Source of the DNA: Kaistia defluvii
GTDB lineage: Bacteria; Pseudomonadota; Alphaproteobacteria; Rhizobiales; Kaistiaceae
Direction of reading: 5' to 3'
Assembly: GCF_040548815.1 (NCBI RefSeq)
Contig: NZ_JBEPSM010000002.1
Span: forward strand, 1 to 64,000
Length of the DNA: 64,000 nucleotides
Part shown: one piece after another, positions 54,156 through 63,677 of the stretch
How positions within the stretch are numbered: the stretch's first letter is position 1
How the letters are laid out: each line of letters starts with the position of its first letter
Program-made: the position numbers and the translations under genes
The notes under the pieces: generated by a model
The model's input: the letters and a program-made list of their open reading frames with translations, nothing else
Told to the model about the DNA's origin: nothing
The model's database searches: none

Positions 54156-55604
54156 TCAGGCGAGCGACTTGAGCAGGCTCTTGGTCGCATCCAGCGTATC
54201 GTTGAACGATGCCTGCTGGTACGGGATCAGGAAGTTGCCCTTGAGGATGGTCTCGAAGAAGGTCGAGGTATCCGAGAGGCAGGCCTCGGGCGTCAGCTGG
54301 CCGGTCAGGACCTTGTTGAGGTTGAGGCCGTAAATGCCTTCGAGCGTCGTATAGACCGGCACCGGCGGACGGACGATCTTGCCGTTGCCGCGCTCCAGAT
54401 CGCCGAGCTGGGCGGTCAGATGCGGGTAGATCTTCAGCAGCTCGGCGTCCTTGTAGAGCGACGGCCGGGCGAAGTCGGAGAACTGGTAGCCATACTTGTT
54501 GTAGAGGCCCATGGCCTTCTGCGTCTTGGCCGAGGTCGCCCATTTGACGAACTGCCAGGAAGCGTCGCGATTGGCGGTGTTCGCGGTGATGCCGAGGCTG
54601 TGGCCACCGAGCGAGACGACCTGTTCGCCCGGACCCTTGGGCAGGCGGGCGATGCCGAGCTTATCGGCGACGACCGAGTCCTTGCCGCTCATATAGCCGT
54701 CCTTCTTGCAAAGGTAGGCATAGGGCGTCCACCAGTAGAACATCCCGACATCGCCCTTGGCGAAGCGCATGCCGGCGTCGAACCAGTTGTAGCCGACCGA
54801 TTCAGCCGGCGCGTTCTTGTAGAGCTCGGCGAAGATCTTCAGCGCGGCGAGGTTTTCCGGGCTGTTGATGGTGGGCTGGAAGTCCCAGGCCGTCGCGGCC
54901 GGGAAATCCTTGAACCAGCGGGTGCCCATGCTGGCGGCGAGCTGCGAATACATGTGCACGACAGGGGCGGGCTGCTGGCCGGCCAGCACGGTGCCGCTCA
55001 TCTTGTGGCCGTCGAAATCCTGGCCGTTCATCTTCTGCACGGCTGCGAGATAGTCGTTCCACGACCAGCTGCCATCCTCCGGCACCGTGATGCCGGCCTT
55101 GTCGGCGAAATCCTTGCGGTAGAGCACCATCTGGCCATAGGCCGCGACCGGCAGCGTGCCGATCTGGCCGCGCCAGGTATTCAGCGAATAGAGCACCTCG
55201 GGGATGTAATCCTCGATATGGGTGTCGCTATCCGCCTTGATGAACTCGTTGAGCGGGGTGATCCACTTGCTCTCGAGATACTGGCCGAGCCACATCTGGT
55301 CGACCGAGATGACGTCGGCGTCCGGCTCGTTGCTGATGAAGGACGAGGTCAGGCGCGCCTGCAGCGCTTCGAGCGAGATCGCTTCGATCTGCAGCTTGAT
55401 GCCGGTCTCCTGCTCGAATTGGTCCTTCAGGCCCTCGATCGCATAGTAGAACGGGTCGCCGGCAAGCAGAACGCGCAAGGTCTTGTCGGCAGCCATGGCA
55501 CGGCGCGGCATCAGCCCGCCGCCAACGGCCGCGGTGCCAGCAAGCGCCGCACCACTTTTCAGTAGGCTTCGACGCGAAAGATTGAAATCGAATCCAGACT
55601 TCAT
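54156..55604 (-). CDS. Sugar ABC substrate-binding protein (TAT-exported)
   Basis: A 482-aa SBP_bac_1 protein. The twin-arginine signal (LSRRSLLKSGAALAGTAAVG, about residues 9-28) predicts folded export. The mature part has TLRVLLAGDPFYYAIEGLKD and EQETGIKLQIEAISLEALQA, typical of CUT1 sugar-binding proteins. It is the first gene of the cluster and is divergent from the ROK regulator, which probably controls it. Confidence 0.92.
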   Translation of the reverse strand: MKSGFDFNLSRRSLLKSGAALAGTAAVGGGLMPRRAMAADKTLRVLLAGDPFYYAIEGLKDQFEQETGIKLQIEAISLEALQARLTSSFISNEPDADVISVDQMWLGQYLESKWITPLNEFIKADSDTHIEDYIPEVLYSLNTWRGQIGTLPVAAYGQMVLYRKDFADKAGITVPEDGSWSWNDYLAAVQKMNGQDFDGHKMSGTVLAGQQPAPVVHMYSQLAASMGTRWFKDFPAATAWDFQPTINSPENLAALKIFAELYKNAPAESVGYNWFDAGMRFAKGDVGMFYWWTPYAYLCKKDGYMSGKDSVVADKLGIARLPKGPGEQVVSLGGHSLGITANTANRDASWQFVKWATSAKTQKAMGLYNKYGYQFSDFARPSLYKDAELLKIYPHLTAQLGDLERGNGKIVRPPVPVYTTLEGIYGLNLNKVLTGQLTPEACLSDTSTFFETILKGNFLIPYQQASFNDTLDATKSLLKSLA

Positions 55605-55901
55605 GTCCCCACTCTCCTCTTGGAAGCATTGTCCGGCGCCAGATCCATGCCTGGCGCTCGTTGATCACGACGAGCACGGGTTCTTACTGGCCGATGCAGC
55701 CTCGGTTCCCATCGAAGGCTGTGGCGGCGTCCGGATCGTCTTGTTAGTATGAGGCTCGCACAAACATTTTAACTCGTCAACGACCCGATGATCGGCTAAG
55801 AATTAATTCGGAGGTCGGACTGGCAGCGCGCGCACCCAGCCGAGTTTCCGTATAGGAAGCGGAGGGCGGACATACCCCGCCGCGAGCACAACGAGGGCAG
55901 C
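55605..55901. promoter_or_regulatory. Divergent promoter region of the sugar transporter and ROK gene
   Basis: About 297 bp between divergent genes; it must hold both promoters. An AT-richer part at 55745-55812 includes GAATTAATTC (55800-55809), a perfect 10-bp palindrome, as a possible operator. No gene is seen. Confidence 0.4.
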
Positions 55902-57155
55902 TTGGAGCGCGAACCTTCCACCCAGCGTTGGTCCATGGACGAGGAGGATGTCTCCGGCGACGTGCGGACGGTGCCGCACGGTCGGTCGCTGCTGTCGTCC
56001 TCCATGGTCGGGTCCGCCAATCGCGGCCGGGTCCTGCAGACATTGTTCGACCTCGGCCCGACAAGCCGGGCGGAGCTGGCGCGGCTGGCCGGCGTCAACC
56101 GCACCACGATATCCGGCATCGTCCAGCCTTTGCTCGACCAGCAGGTGCTGGTCGAGGGCAATCCGATCCGTCCGAGCGAGGCGGGCGGCAAGCCGGCGCG
56201 ACCGCTCTGGTTCTCGCCCGATGCCCGGCCGATCTGCGGCATGATGCTGATGCCGGACGCCGTCCATACCTGCCTCGTCACCCTGGCCGGCACCATCTCG
56301 GCCGAGCACAGCGTGCGGTTTCCGGTCGAGAACCCCAGGATCGCCGACATAGAGAGTGCCATCGAAACGTGCACCTCGCGCACCCTCGCTTCCGCCCGCC
56401 GTGAGCCGCTCGGCATCGGGGTCGCGGTCGGCGGCATGGTCGACACCGATCGGCGGGCCATCATCGCCGTCAATCTGGCGCCGGTGCTGAACGGCTTCGA
56501 ACTCGGCGACATGCTGACCCGGCGCTACGGCCTGCCGGCCCTGCTTGATCATCATCCGCGCGCTCTGCTGGTCGGCGATCGCTGGTTCGGCAAGGGACGC
56601 GGCATGCAGAATTTCGCCGCCGTCTACACCGGCGAGGTGCTGGGCGGCGCGCTCTATCTCGGCGGTCATCTCTATCGCGGCCGCAGCGGCGCCGGCGGCG
56701 AACTCGGCCATACCTTCGTGCAGGTCGACGGTGAGGTCTGCTCCTGCGGCCGGCGCGGCTGCTGGGAGACGATCGCGACGGTGGGCTGGCTGCGCCGCCA
56801 GGCGCGCGCCATCGGCCTCGACACGCCCGACGAGATCAATTCGCGCCGCCTGGTCGCCCTGGCCGGCGCGGGCGTGCCGGGCGCGCGCGACCTGCTCGAT
56901 CTCTACGCCCGCAACGTCGCCGTCGGCATCGCCAATCTGCAGCAGACCGTGGCGCCGAATTTCTACGTTTTGCACGGCGATGTCGTGGGTGGCGGGGAAA
57001 TCATGGCCGAGGCGATTGCGGGACATGTCCGCGCCCTCGTACCATCGCGCAGCGGGGGAGAAATCAGCTTCGCGATCGGCGAGACGGAAGACCGCGCAGC
57101 CCTGCTGGGCGCGGCCGGTCTTGTCTTGTCGGAGTTGCTTCAGTTTCCATTGTAG
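55902..57155 (+). CDS. ROK-family transcriptional regulator
   Basis: A 417-aa regulator (TTG 55902; ATG 55935 is the alternative). An N-terminal winged helix (TSRAELARLAGVNRTTISGI, about residues 51-70) precedes the ROK domain with the LYLGGHLYRG and GAGGELGHTF segments and an intact zinc motif CSCGRRGCWE. It lies between the divergent sugar ABC cluster and the DMFase-like genes, 22 bp before the latter, so it likely regulates both. Confidence 0.9.
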   Translation: MEREPSTQRWSMDEEDVSGDVRTVPHGRSLLSSSMVGSANRGRVLQTLFDLGPTSRAELARLAGVNRTTISGIVQPLLDQQVLVEGNPIRPSEAGGKPARPLWFSPDARPICGMMLMPDAVHTCLVTLAGTISAEHSVRFPVENPRIADIESAIETCTSRTLASARREPLGIGVAVGGMVDTDRRAIIAVNLAPVLNGFELGDMLTRRYGLPALLDHHPRALLVGDRWFGKGRGMQNFAAVYTGEVLGGALYLGGHLYRGRSGAGGELGHTFVQVDGEVCSCGRRGCWETIATVGWLRRQARAIGLDTPDEINSRRLVALAGAGVPGARDLLDLYARNVAVGIANLQQTVAPNFYVLHGDVVGGGEIMAEAIAGHVRALVPSRSGGEISFAIGETEDRAALLGAAGLVLSELLQFPL

Positions 57156-57177
57156 GTTCGACGCAGGGGGAGTGCTC

Positions 57178-57498
57178 ATGGTCTACAAGATCGATCCGGA
57201 GATAGATCGACACTACATCGAGGAGTTCCGGCAGAAGCCGATCGGCGCGCACAGCCCCGGCCTGCAGCGGCTTCTCAACACCATGCGCCACGACCCTTCC
57301 GGCAAGCAGGTGGTGCTGGTCTGCAAGCGTCCGTTCGAGGAATGGGTGCTGGGTTTGATGCCGGCCGATCGTCGCGAACCGATCGCGATCGAGGACGGTC
57401 CCGTCTTCACCGACATCGAAGAGGCGGAATGGGAAGTCTTCCGTCGCCGCTGGCGCCTGCTGACAGGCGAAAGCATCAATCGGCCGCTGCGCGACTGA
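57178..57498 (+). CDS. dmfA1: N,N-dimethylformamidase alpha-subunit-like protein
   Basis: A 106-aa soluble protein. Next to a DMFase large subunit it matches the small subunit by position, size and features such as RLLNTMRHDPSGKQVVLVCK (about residues 31-50) and EWEVFRRRWRLLTG. In the known enzyme the two subunits form an (alpha-beta)2n complex. The identification relies chiefly on the neighbour. Start ATG 57178. Confidence 0.7.
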   Translation: MVYKIDPEIDRHYIEEFRQKPIGAHSPGLQRLLNTMRHDPSGKQVVLVCKRPFEEWVLGLMPADRREPIAIEDGPVFTDIEEAEWEVFRRRWRLLTGESINRPLRD

Positions 57499-57568
57499 TC
57501 CTTCCCGTTCGAAAAGCAGATCGCCGCCACGGCGGTCCCGTTTCATGCGCCAATCCGGATTTCATTCC

Positions 57569-59830
57569 ATGCTCAAGATCGTCGGCTATCCCGACCGCTA
57601 CAGCGTCGCCCCGGGCGAAGAGATCGCCTTCAAGATTTCTCTGGAGGAAGGCGAGACCTTCGAGGCTCGGCTGGTCCGCGTCGTCAATGGCGACTGCAAT
57701 CCCGCCGGCCCCGGCCTGAAGTTCCCCCACATCCCGACCGAGATCGACGGCATCCATGCCGGCAAGCCGCAGCGCATCGATGCCGGCTCCTACATGGTCG
57801 CGACGGACCTGCCGGCGGTGGCCGCGCAGACCTTCTCCTTCCTCGGCTTCGTCTGGCCGACAATGCCCAGGCGCGACGAACAGGTGATCGCGGCGCAATG
57901 GGATCCCGCGACCCAGGCCGGTTTCCAGATCGGCATCGGCGACGAGGGCCGGCTTTCGCTGACGGTCGGCGACGGCAGCGGCGGCACCGAGACGGTGCGC
58001 GTCGACCATCCGATGCTGGAGCGCCAGTGGTACCAGATCGCCGTCACCTTCGATCCGGCCAGCGGCGAGGTCACGCTCGACCAGCGTCCGCTCATCCCCT
58101 ATGCGGTGGTCCGCGACCATGGCCAGTATCGCGGCCGCATCCGCCTGGAAGTGCAGGCGCCGCCGGTCGCCTTCTATCTCGCCGGCCGGCCCAACACCGA
58201 CGGCACGGTCGGCCATCATTTCGATGGCAAGATCGACGGCCCGATCCTGCTTTCGGGCGTTCGCACCCATGCCGATCATGATGGCCTGCTGGCCGGCAGC
58301 GCGCCGCAGGACGTGGTGACGGCGCGGATCGCCCATTGGGATTTTTCCCGCGAGATCGAGAGCGTCAACGCGATCGATGTCGGCCCGTCCGGCCGGCATG
58401 GCCGACTGATGCAGATGCCGGCCCGCGCCATGAAGGGCCATAACTGGACCGGCGAGGAACAGGCCTGGCCGAACAAGCCCGAGCATTACGGCGCGGTGCA
58501 TTTCCACCATGACGACATCTATGATGCCCAGTGGGAGACCTCGGTCTCGCTGAGCATCCCGGACGATCTGAAGAGCGGCGCCTATGCGCTGCATGCCTGG
58601 TCGGGCGACAGCGACGAGACCGCGACGCGCGAGACCTACATTCCCTTCTTCGTCCGCCCGCCGCGCGACAAGGCCAAGCGCGGCAAGCGCCCGCCCGTCC
58701 TGGTTCTGGCGCCGACCATGTCCTATCTTTCCTATTGCAACCACGCCGAGCACATCACGGCGCGTGGCGCGGAGCGGCAGATGGGCCGGCTACTGACCTT
58801 CGGCCACACCGATCTCTACATGTACGACCACCCCGAACTGGGCGGTTCCCACTACGACACCCATGCCGACGGATCGGGCGTCTGCTATTCCAGCCGTCTG
58901 CGGCCCAACCTCAACTTCTCGCCGCGCTATCATTCCTGGCTCGGTGGTCCCGGTTCGGCGCTCTACCAGTACAATGCCGACACGCATCTGTTCGACTGGC
59001 TCGACCACAAGGGGGTCGACTACGACCTGATCACCGACGAGGATCTGCACGAGGAGGGCTACGACCTTCTCGCCGATTATCGCATCGTCATCACCGGCAC
59101 CCATCCCGAATACCATTCCACGGCGATGTGGGACGGCATGAAGGCGTGGATCGATCGCGGCGGCCGGCTCATGTATATGGGCGGCAATGGCTGGTATTGG
59201 CGCATCGGCTTCCACAAGACGGAGCCGGGCGTCATCGAGGTGCGGCGCGCCGAGGACGGTATCCGCACCTGGGCGGCCGAGCCTGGCGAATATTACCAGT
59301 CGTTCAACGGCGAGTTCGGCGGCCTGTGGCGGCGCATCGGTCGGGCGCCGAACGTCATGGCCGGCGTCGGCTTCATCGCCCAAGGCTTCGACATCTCGAC
59401 CTTCTACCGGCGCGCACCCGACGCGGACAATCCGCGCGCGGCCTTCATCTTCAAGGATGTGCCGGACGAGATCATCGGCGATTTCGGCCTGGTTGGCGGC
59501 GGCGCGGCCGGCATCGAGCTCGATTGCATCTCGGCCAATCTTGGCGGCCCGCCCAACATGCTGCGGCTCGCCTCGTCGGACGGGCACAGCGCCATGATGA
59601 TGCTGGTCAACGAGGAATTCGGCGTGGTGCCGCCCAATCTCGGCGGCGACCAGAACGAGCGCGTCCACGCCGATCTCGCTTTCGGCGAGACGCCATCGGG
59701 CGGCGCGCTGTTCGCCACTTCGTCGATCGCCTGGTGCGGTTCGCTCTCGCACAACGACTATGACAACAACGTCTCGCGCATCACTTGGAACGTGCTCGAG
59801 CGCTTCCTGGACGAGACGCCTTTCGTCTGA
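57569..59830 (+). CDS. dmfA2: N,N-dimethylformamidase beta-subunit-like hydrolase
   Basis: A protein of about 753 aa (761 from the first in-frame ATG 57545), the length of DMFase large subunits. The N-terminus IVGYPDRYSVAPGEEIAFKI and GDCNPAGPG match the family. A LamG/ConA-like domain lies at about 100-240 (WYQIAVTFDPASGEVTLDQR), and the catalytic glutamine-amidotransferase-like C-terminal half includes DLYMYDHPELGG, VCYSSRLRPNLNF, GTHPEYHS and GGNGWYWR. Known DMFases use a mononuclear iron held by two Tyr and one carboxylate; Tyr residues and the Glu of HPEYHS (about 514) are candidates. Family members may hydrolyse other N-substituted amides. Confidence 0.85.
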   Translation: MLKIVGYPDRYSVAPGEEIAFKISLEEGETFEARLVRVVNGDCNPAGPGLKFPHIPTEIDGIHAGKPQRIDAGSYMVATDLPAVAAQTFSFLGFVWPTMPRRDEQVIAAQWDPATQAGFQIGIGDEGRLSLTVGDGSGGTETVRVDHPMLERQWYQIAVTFDPASGEVTLDQRPLIPYAVVRDHGQYRGRIRLEVQAPPVAFYLAGRPNTDGTVGHHFDGKIDGPILLSGVRTHADHDGLLAGSAPQDVVTARIAHWDFSREIESVNAIDVGPSGRHGRLMQMPARAMKGHNWTGEEQAWPNKPEHYGAVHFHHDDIYDAQWETSVSLSIPDDLKSGAYALHAWSGDSDETATRETYIPFFVRPPRDKAKRGKRPPVLVLAPTMSYLSYCNHAEHITARGAERQMGRLLTFGHTDLYMYDHPELGGSHYDTHADGSGVCYSSRLRPNLNFSPRYHSWLGGPGSALYQYNADTHLFDWLDHKGVDYDLITDEDLHEEGYDLLADYRIVITGTHPEYHSTAMWDGMKAWIDRGGRLMYMGGNGWYWRIGFHKTEPGVIEVRRAEDGIRTWAAEPGEYYQSFNGEFGGLWRRIGRAPNVMAGVGFIAQGFDISTFYRRAPDADNPRAAFIFKDVPDEIIGDFGLVGGGAAGIELDCISANLGGPPNMLRLASSDGHSAMMMLVNEEFGVVPPNLGGDQNERVHADLAFGETPSGGALFATSSIAWCGSLSHNDYDNNVSRITWNVLERFLDETPFV

Positions 59831-59840
59831 CGGGACAGGG

Positions 59841-59862
59841 CGGCGGAGTCTTGGCTCCGCCG
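59841..59862 (+). terminator. GC-rich hairpin after dmfA2
   Basis: CGGCGGAG (59841-59848) pairs with CTCCGCCG (59855-59862). It lies 10 bp after the stop codon and has no T-run, so it is a possible weak terminator or mRNA-end hairpin. Confidence 0.5.
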
Positions 59863-60011
59863 TCATCCATCGGGGGCGGTGCCCGGTGCCGCCCTCTACC
59901 CGGAGGGCTTCGCTGAACCGGAACTGAATCACGCAATGGTCATTGGACTCTCCGTTCGCACCCCTTGCTAGGGTTGGCGGATCGTGTGGTGGTGGCGTGG
60001 GAGTACGGCAG

Positions 60012-60881
60012 ATGGCTCCAAGGGCTGTATGGAAGGGCTACCTCAAGGTGGCCGAGATCATCTGTCCGGTGGCGCTGCATACCGCCGCCTCGACCTCCGA
60101 ACGCATCGCCTTCCACACCCTCAATCGCGCCACCGGCAACCGAATCCGCCGGCAATTCGTCGATCAGGATACCGGCAAGCCTGTCGAGACCGACGAGCAG
60201 ATCAAGGGCTATGAGATCGCCGCCGGCGAATATGTGGAAATCGACCCGGAGGAGATCGCCGCGGCGACGCCCGAGAGCGACAAGACGCTGGCCGTCGAGA
60301 CCTTCCTTAAACTCGACCAGGTCGATGACGTCTATTTCGATCGCCCCTATTACCTGACCCCCGCCGACAAGGCGGCGATGGAGGCCTTCGTGCTGATCCG
60401 CGACGGCATGCGCAAGAGCGGGGCCGTCGCGATCGCCCGGGCCGTCCTGTTCCGCCGCATGCGCAGCGTCCTGATCCGGCCCGATGAGGAGGGCCTGGTC
60501 GCAACGACGCTGAGTTTTGACTATGCCGTTCGCCCGGCGCGGGAGGCGTTCGATCCGATCCCGAAGCTGAAGATCGAAGGCGAGATGCTCGAACTCGCCA
60601 AGCACATCATCGAAACCAAGCGCGGCACCTTCGACCCAGCCGCCTTTGACGATCGGTACGAGGCGGCCCTTGCTGATCTGGTCAAGGCGAAGCTCGAAGG
60701 CAAGACCTTCAAGGCGCCGCCGCCGCGCAAGACTGCCAAGGTAGTGGACCTGATGGCGGCGCTGCGCGAAAGCGCGGGCGTGAAGGCCAAGGAGAGCGCC
60801 CCGGCCAAGGGCAAGGCCAAGACCGCGAGCAAGAGCAAGACGGCGAAGCCCGCGGCCGCGCCGCGCCGCAAGGCCAGCTGA
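60012..60881 (+). CDS. ku: Ku protein, copy 2 (NHEJ)
   Basis: A 289-aa Ku with MAPRAVWKGYLKVAEIICPV at the N-terminus, HTLNRATGNRIRR and a core like that of copy 1. Its C-terminus is an extended Lys/Ala-rich tail after VVDLMAALRES, likely for DNA and LigD contact. ATG 60012 is chosen over an upstream non-conserved start. It ends 1 bp before ligD, so the two form an operon. Confidence 0.95.
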   Translation: MAPRAVWKGYLKVAEIICPVALHTAASTSERIAFHTLNRATGNRIRRQFVDQDTGKPVETDEQIKGYEIAAGEYVEIDPEEIAAATPESDKTLAVETFLKLDQVDDVYFDRPYYLTPADKAAMEAFVLIRDGMRKSGAVAIARAVLFRRMRSVLIRPDEEGLVATTLSFDYAVRPAREAFDPIPKLKIEGEMLELAKHIIETKRGTFDPAAFDDRYEAALADLVKAKLEGKTFKAPPPRKTAKVVDLMAALRESAGVKAKESAPAKGKAKTASKSKTAKPAAAPRRKAS

Positions 60882-60882
60882 T

Positions 60883-63642
60883 ATGGCCGCGCCGCTCGAA
60901 GTCTATCGCAGCAAGCGCGATTTCAAGGTCACCTCGGAGCCGGCAGGCGGCAAGGCCCCCAGGAATCGCAAAGCGGCCAAGGTCGAAGAGGCGGGCCACA
61001 GCTTCGTCATCCAGAAGCACGACGCCACGCGGCTGCACTACGATTTTCGCCTGGAGATGGACGGCGTCCTGAAAAGCTGGGCTGTGACCCGCGGCCCAAG
61101 CCTCGACCCTTCCGAAAAGCGCCTCGCTGTGCACGTCGAGGACCACCCGCTGGAATATGGCGGTTTCGAAGGGACTATTCCGAAGGGCGAGTATGGCGGT
61201 GGCACCGTGCTCGTCTGGGATCGCGGCAACTGGGAGCCGGTTGGTGACCCGCACAAGGGCTACGCCAAGGGGCATCTGGAATTCGAGTTGAAAGGCGAGA
61301 AGCTGCATGGCCGCTGGCACCTCGTGAAGATGCATGGCCGGCCGGGTGAGAAGCGCGAGAACTGGCTGCTGATCAAGGCCGAGGACGAGGCCGCCCGTCC
61401 GCCCGGTGCGCCGGATATCCTCGAGGAAATGCCGGATTCGGTGAAGACCGGCCGTGCGCTGGAAGATGTCGCGGGCGAAGAGCCCGGCTGGTCGTCCAAG
61501 ACCGGCAAGATCGAGCACGGCGAGGACGAAGCGGAAAAGGCCAAGCCTGCCCGCAAGGCGGGGGCGAAGGCAAAGCCCGAGGCCGCGGCAAAGCCGGCGG
61601 TAAAGGCCAAGCCTCCGACCAAAGCCAAAGCGCCGGCCAGGGCCAAGGCGGCTGGAAAAGATTCTTCCGCAAAGGCCGAAGCGGCGTCGGAGGACGAAGC
61701 CGAGCCTCCGCCGCCACTGCCGGACCCGGCCCAGTTCGAGGGCGCCAAGAAGATGGCCATGCCGGCCTCCATCGAGCCGGAATTGGCGACGCTTACCGAT
61801 ACGCCGCCCGCCGGCGAGCGCTGGATCCACGAGATCAAGTTCGACGGCTACCGGCTGCTCGCGCATGTCGCGGCCGGGCGGGTCAAGCTGCTCACCCGCA
61901 CGGGCCTCGACTGGACCAAGAAGTTTGGCAAGGAGGTCGCCGGCGCGCTGCAGGCGTTGCCGATCGGCACGGCCTGGATCGATGGCGAACTGGTGGTCGA
62001 GACGGATGGCGGCGCGTCGGATTTTTCGGCGCTGCAGGCCGATCTGAGCGAGGGGCGCTCGGATCGCTTCGTGTTTTATGTCTTCGACCTGCTCTATCTC
62101 GACGGATACGATCTTCGCGATTTGCCGCTTACCCAACGCCAGCAACTGCTGGCCCAAGTCGTGGCCCAGAGCGCGCCATGCCTGCGGCTCAGCCAGCATT
62201 TCGAGGATGATGGCGCGGTCGTGTTCCGTCATGCGAGCCGGCTGGGCCTCGAAGGCATCGTCTCCAAGGTGGCGGATTCGCCCTATCGTTCCGGCCGCAA
62301 CAAGAATTGGCTGAAGACGAAGAGTTCGAAGCGGCAGGAATTCGTCATCGGCGGCTATGTACCGTCGACGACCTCGCGTCGCGCCATTGGCTCGCTGGTG
62401 CTGGGCGTTCAGGACGGCGGGGCGCTTCAGCATGTCGGCCGCGTCGGCACCGGCTTTTCCGTGAGCGTGGCGGAGGATCTGTTCAAGACGCTCGAAAGGA
62501 TGCGGACCAGCGAAAGTCCGTTCGGCTCGCCGCTGACGGCGGAGGAGGGGCGTCAGGTGCGGTTCGTCCGGCCGGATCTGGTCGCCGAAGTCGAGTTCCG
62601 CGCCTGGACTGCGGATGGCCATCTCCGGCATGCGTCCTTTCGCGGACTGCGGGAGGACAAGCCGGCCGTCGAGATTACCCGGGAGACCGCTGCCATGGAT
62701 GAGAAGCCGGCGAGCAAGAAGAAGCCTGCGCGGGGAGGACCTGCGCGCTCCACCGTCAAGCTGACCCATCCCGACCGCGTCTACTGGCCGGATGCGGGCG
62801 TCACCAAGCAGGGCCTGGCCGACTACTATGCCGAGATATGGCCCTCGATCGCGCCCTATATCACTCATCGCCCCCTGTCATTGCTGCGCTGTCCGAGCGG
62901 CATCACGGGCGAGCAGTTCTTCCAGAAGAACGCCTGGAAGGGGCTGAACGAGGCAATCGTCCTGGTCGACGACCCGTCGACACAGGAAGTCGAGCAGCTG
63001 ATCAGCATCGAGGATCTCGACGGGCTGACGGCGCTGGTGCAATCGGCGGTGCTCGAAATCCATCCCTGGGGCTCGACGCTCGACGCCTGGGAGAAGCCGG
63101 ACATGATCATCCTGGATCTCGATCCCGGCGAGGGTACCGACTGGCAGGCGGTGATCGACGCGGCCCAGGAGGTCCGGCAGAGGCTGGCCGATGCGGGGCT
63201 CGCCGCCTTCGTCAAGACATCCGGCGGCAAGGGGCTGCATGTCGTGGCGCCGCTGGCGCCGAAGGCCGAATGGCCCGATATCAAGGCCTTCACCAAGGGG
63301 CTCGCCGACGCGATGGCGTCCGACAGCCCGGACCTCTACGTCTCGACCATCAGCAAGGCCAAGCGCCCCGGCAAGATCCTGATCGACTATCTGCGCAACC
63401 AGCGCGGCCAGACGGCGGTGGCGCCCTATTCGACCCGCGCGCGCCCTGGCGCGCCGGTTTCGGCGCCGCTCGCCTGGGAAGAATTGAGCCCGGCGATCGG
63501 CCCGGCCTATTTCACGGTGCTCAACATGCCGACCCGGCTGGCCTCGCTTGGCACCGTTCCCTGGGCCGATTTCCGCAAGGCGGCCAAGCCGCTGGAAATT
63601 GCTCCGGCCGGCAAAAAGAAGGCCCGGGCGGCCAAGAAGTAG
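60883..63642 (+). CDS. ligD: ATP-dependent DNA ligase LigD (PE-LIG-POL)
   Basis: A 919-aa multi-domain NHEJ enzyme. N-terminal 3'-phosphoesterase (about residues 35-190; FVIQKHDATRLHYDFRLEM, GGFEGTIPKGEYGGG), a Lys/Ala-rich linker (about 215-275), the ligase domain with nucleotidylated K319 in HEIKFDGYRLL, and a C-terminal primase-polymerase domain (about 620-905; HPDRVYWPDAGVTK, and the metal-binding DLDPGEG). The domain order is that of Pseudomonas LigD, not Mycobacterium. It acts with Ku at double-strand breaks. Confidence 0.97.
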   Translation: MAAPLEVYRSKRDFKVTSEPAGGKAPRNRKAAKVEEAGHSFVIQKHDATRLHYDFRLEMDGVLKSWAVTRGPSLDPSEKRLAVHVEDHPLEYGGFEGTIPKGEYGGGTVLVWDRGNWEPVGDPHKGYAKGHLEFELKGEKLHGRWHLVKMHGRPGEKRENWLLIKAEDEAARPPGAPDILEEMPDSVKTGRALEDVAGEEPGWSSKTGKIEHGEDEAEKAKPARKAGAKAKPEAAAKPAVKAKPPTKAKAPARAKAAGKDSSAKAEAASEDEAEPPPPLPDPAQFEGAKKMAMPASIEPELATLTDTPPAGERWIHEIKFDGYRLLAHVAAGRVKLLTRTGLDWTKKFGKEVAGALQALPIGTAWIDGELVVETDGGASDFSALQADLSEGRSDRFVFYVFDLLYLDGYDLRDLPLTQRQQLLAQVVAQSAPCLRLSQHFEDDGAVVFRHASRLGLEGIVSKVADSPYRSGRNKNWLKTKSSKRQEFVIGGYVPSTTSRRAIGSLVLGVQDGGALQHVGRVGTGFSVSVAEDLFKTLERMRTSESPFGSPLTAEEGRQVRFVRPDLVAEVEFRAWTADGHLRHASFRGLREDKPAVEITRETAAMDEKPASKKKPARGGPARSTVKLTHPDRVYWPDAGVTKQGLADYYAEIWPSIAPYITHRPLSLLRCPSGITGEQFFQKNAWKGLNEAIVLVDDPSTQEVEQLISIEDLDGLTALVQSAVLEIHPWGSTLDAWEKPDMIILDLDPGEGTDWQAVIDAAQEVRQRLADAGLAAFVKTSGGKGLHVVAPLAPKAEWPDIKAFTKGLADAMASDSPDLYVSTISKAKRPGKILIDYLRNQRGQTAVAPYSTRARPGAPVSAPLAWEELSPAIGPAYFTVLNMPTRLASLGTVPWADFRKAAKPLEIAPAGKKKARAAKK

Positions 63643-63677
63643 CGTCTCTCTTGGGCTCTAGCAGCTGGGTAGAAAGA

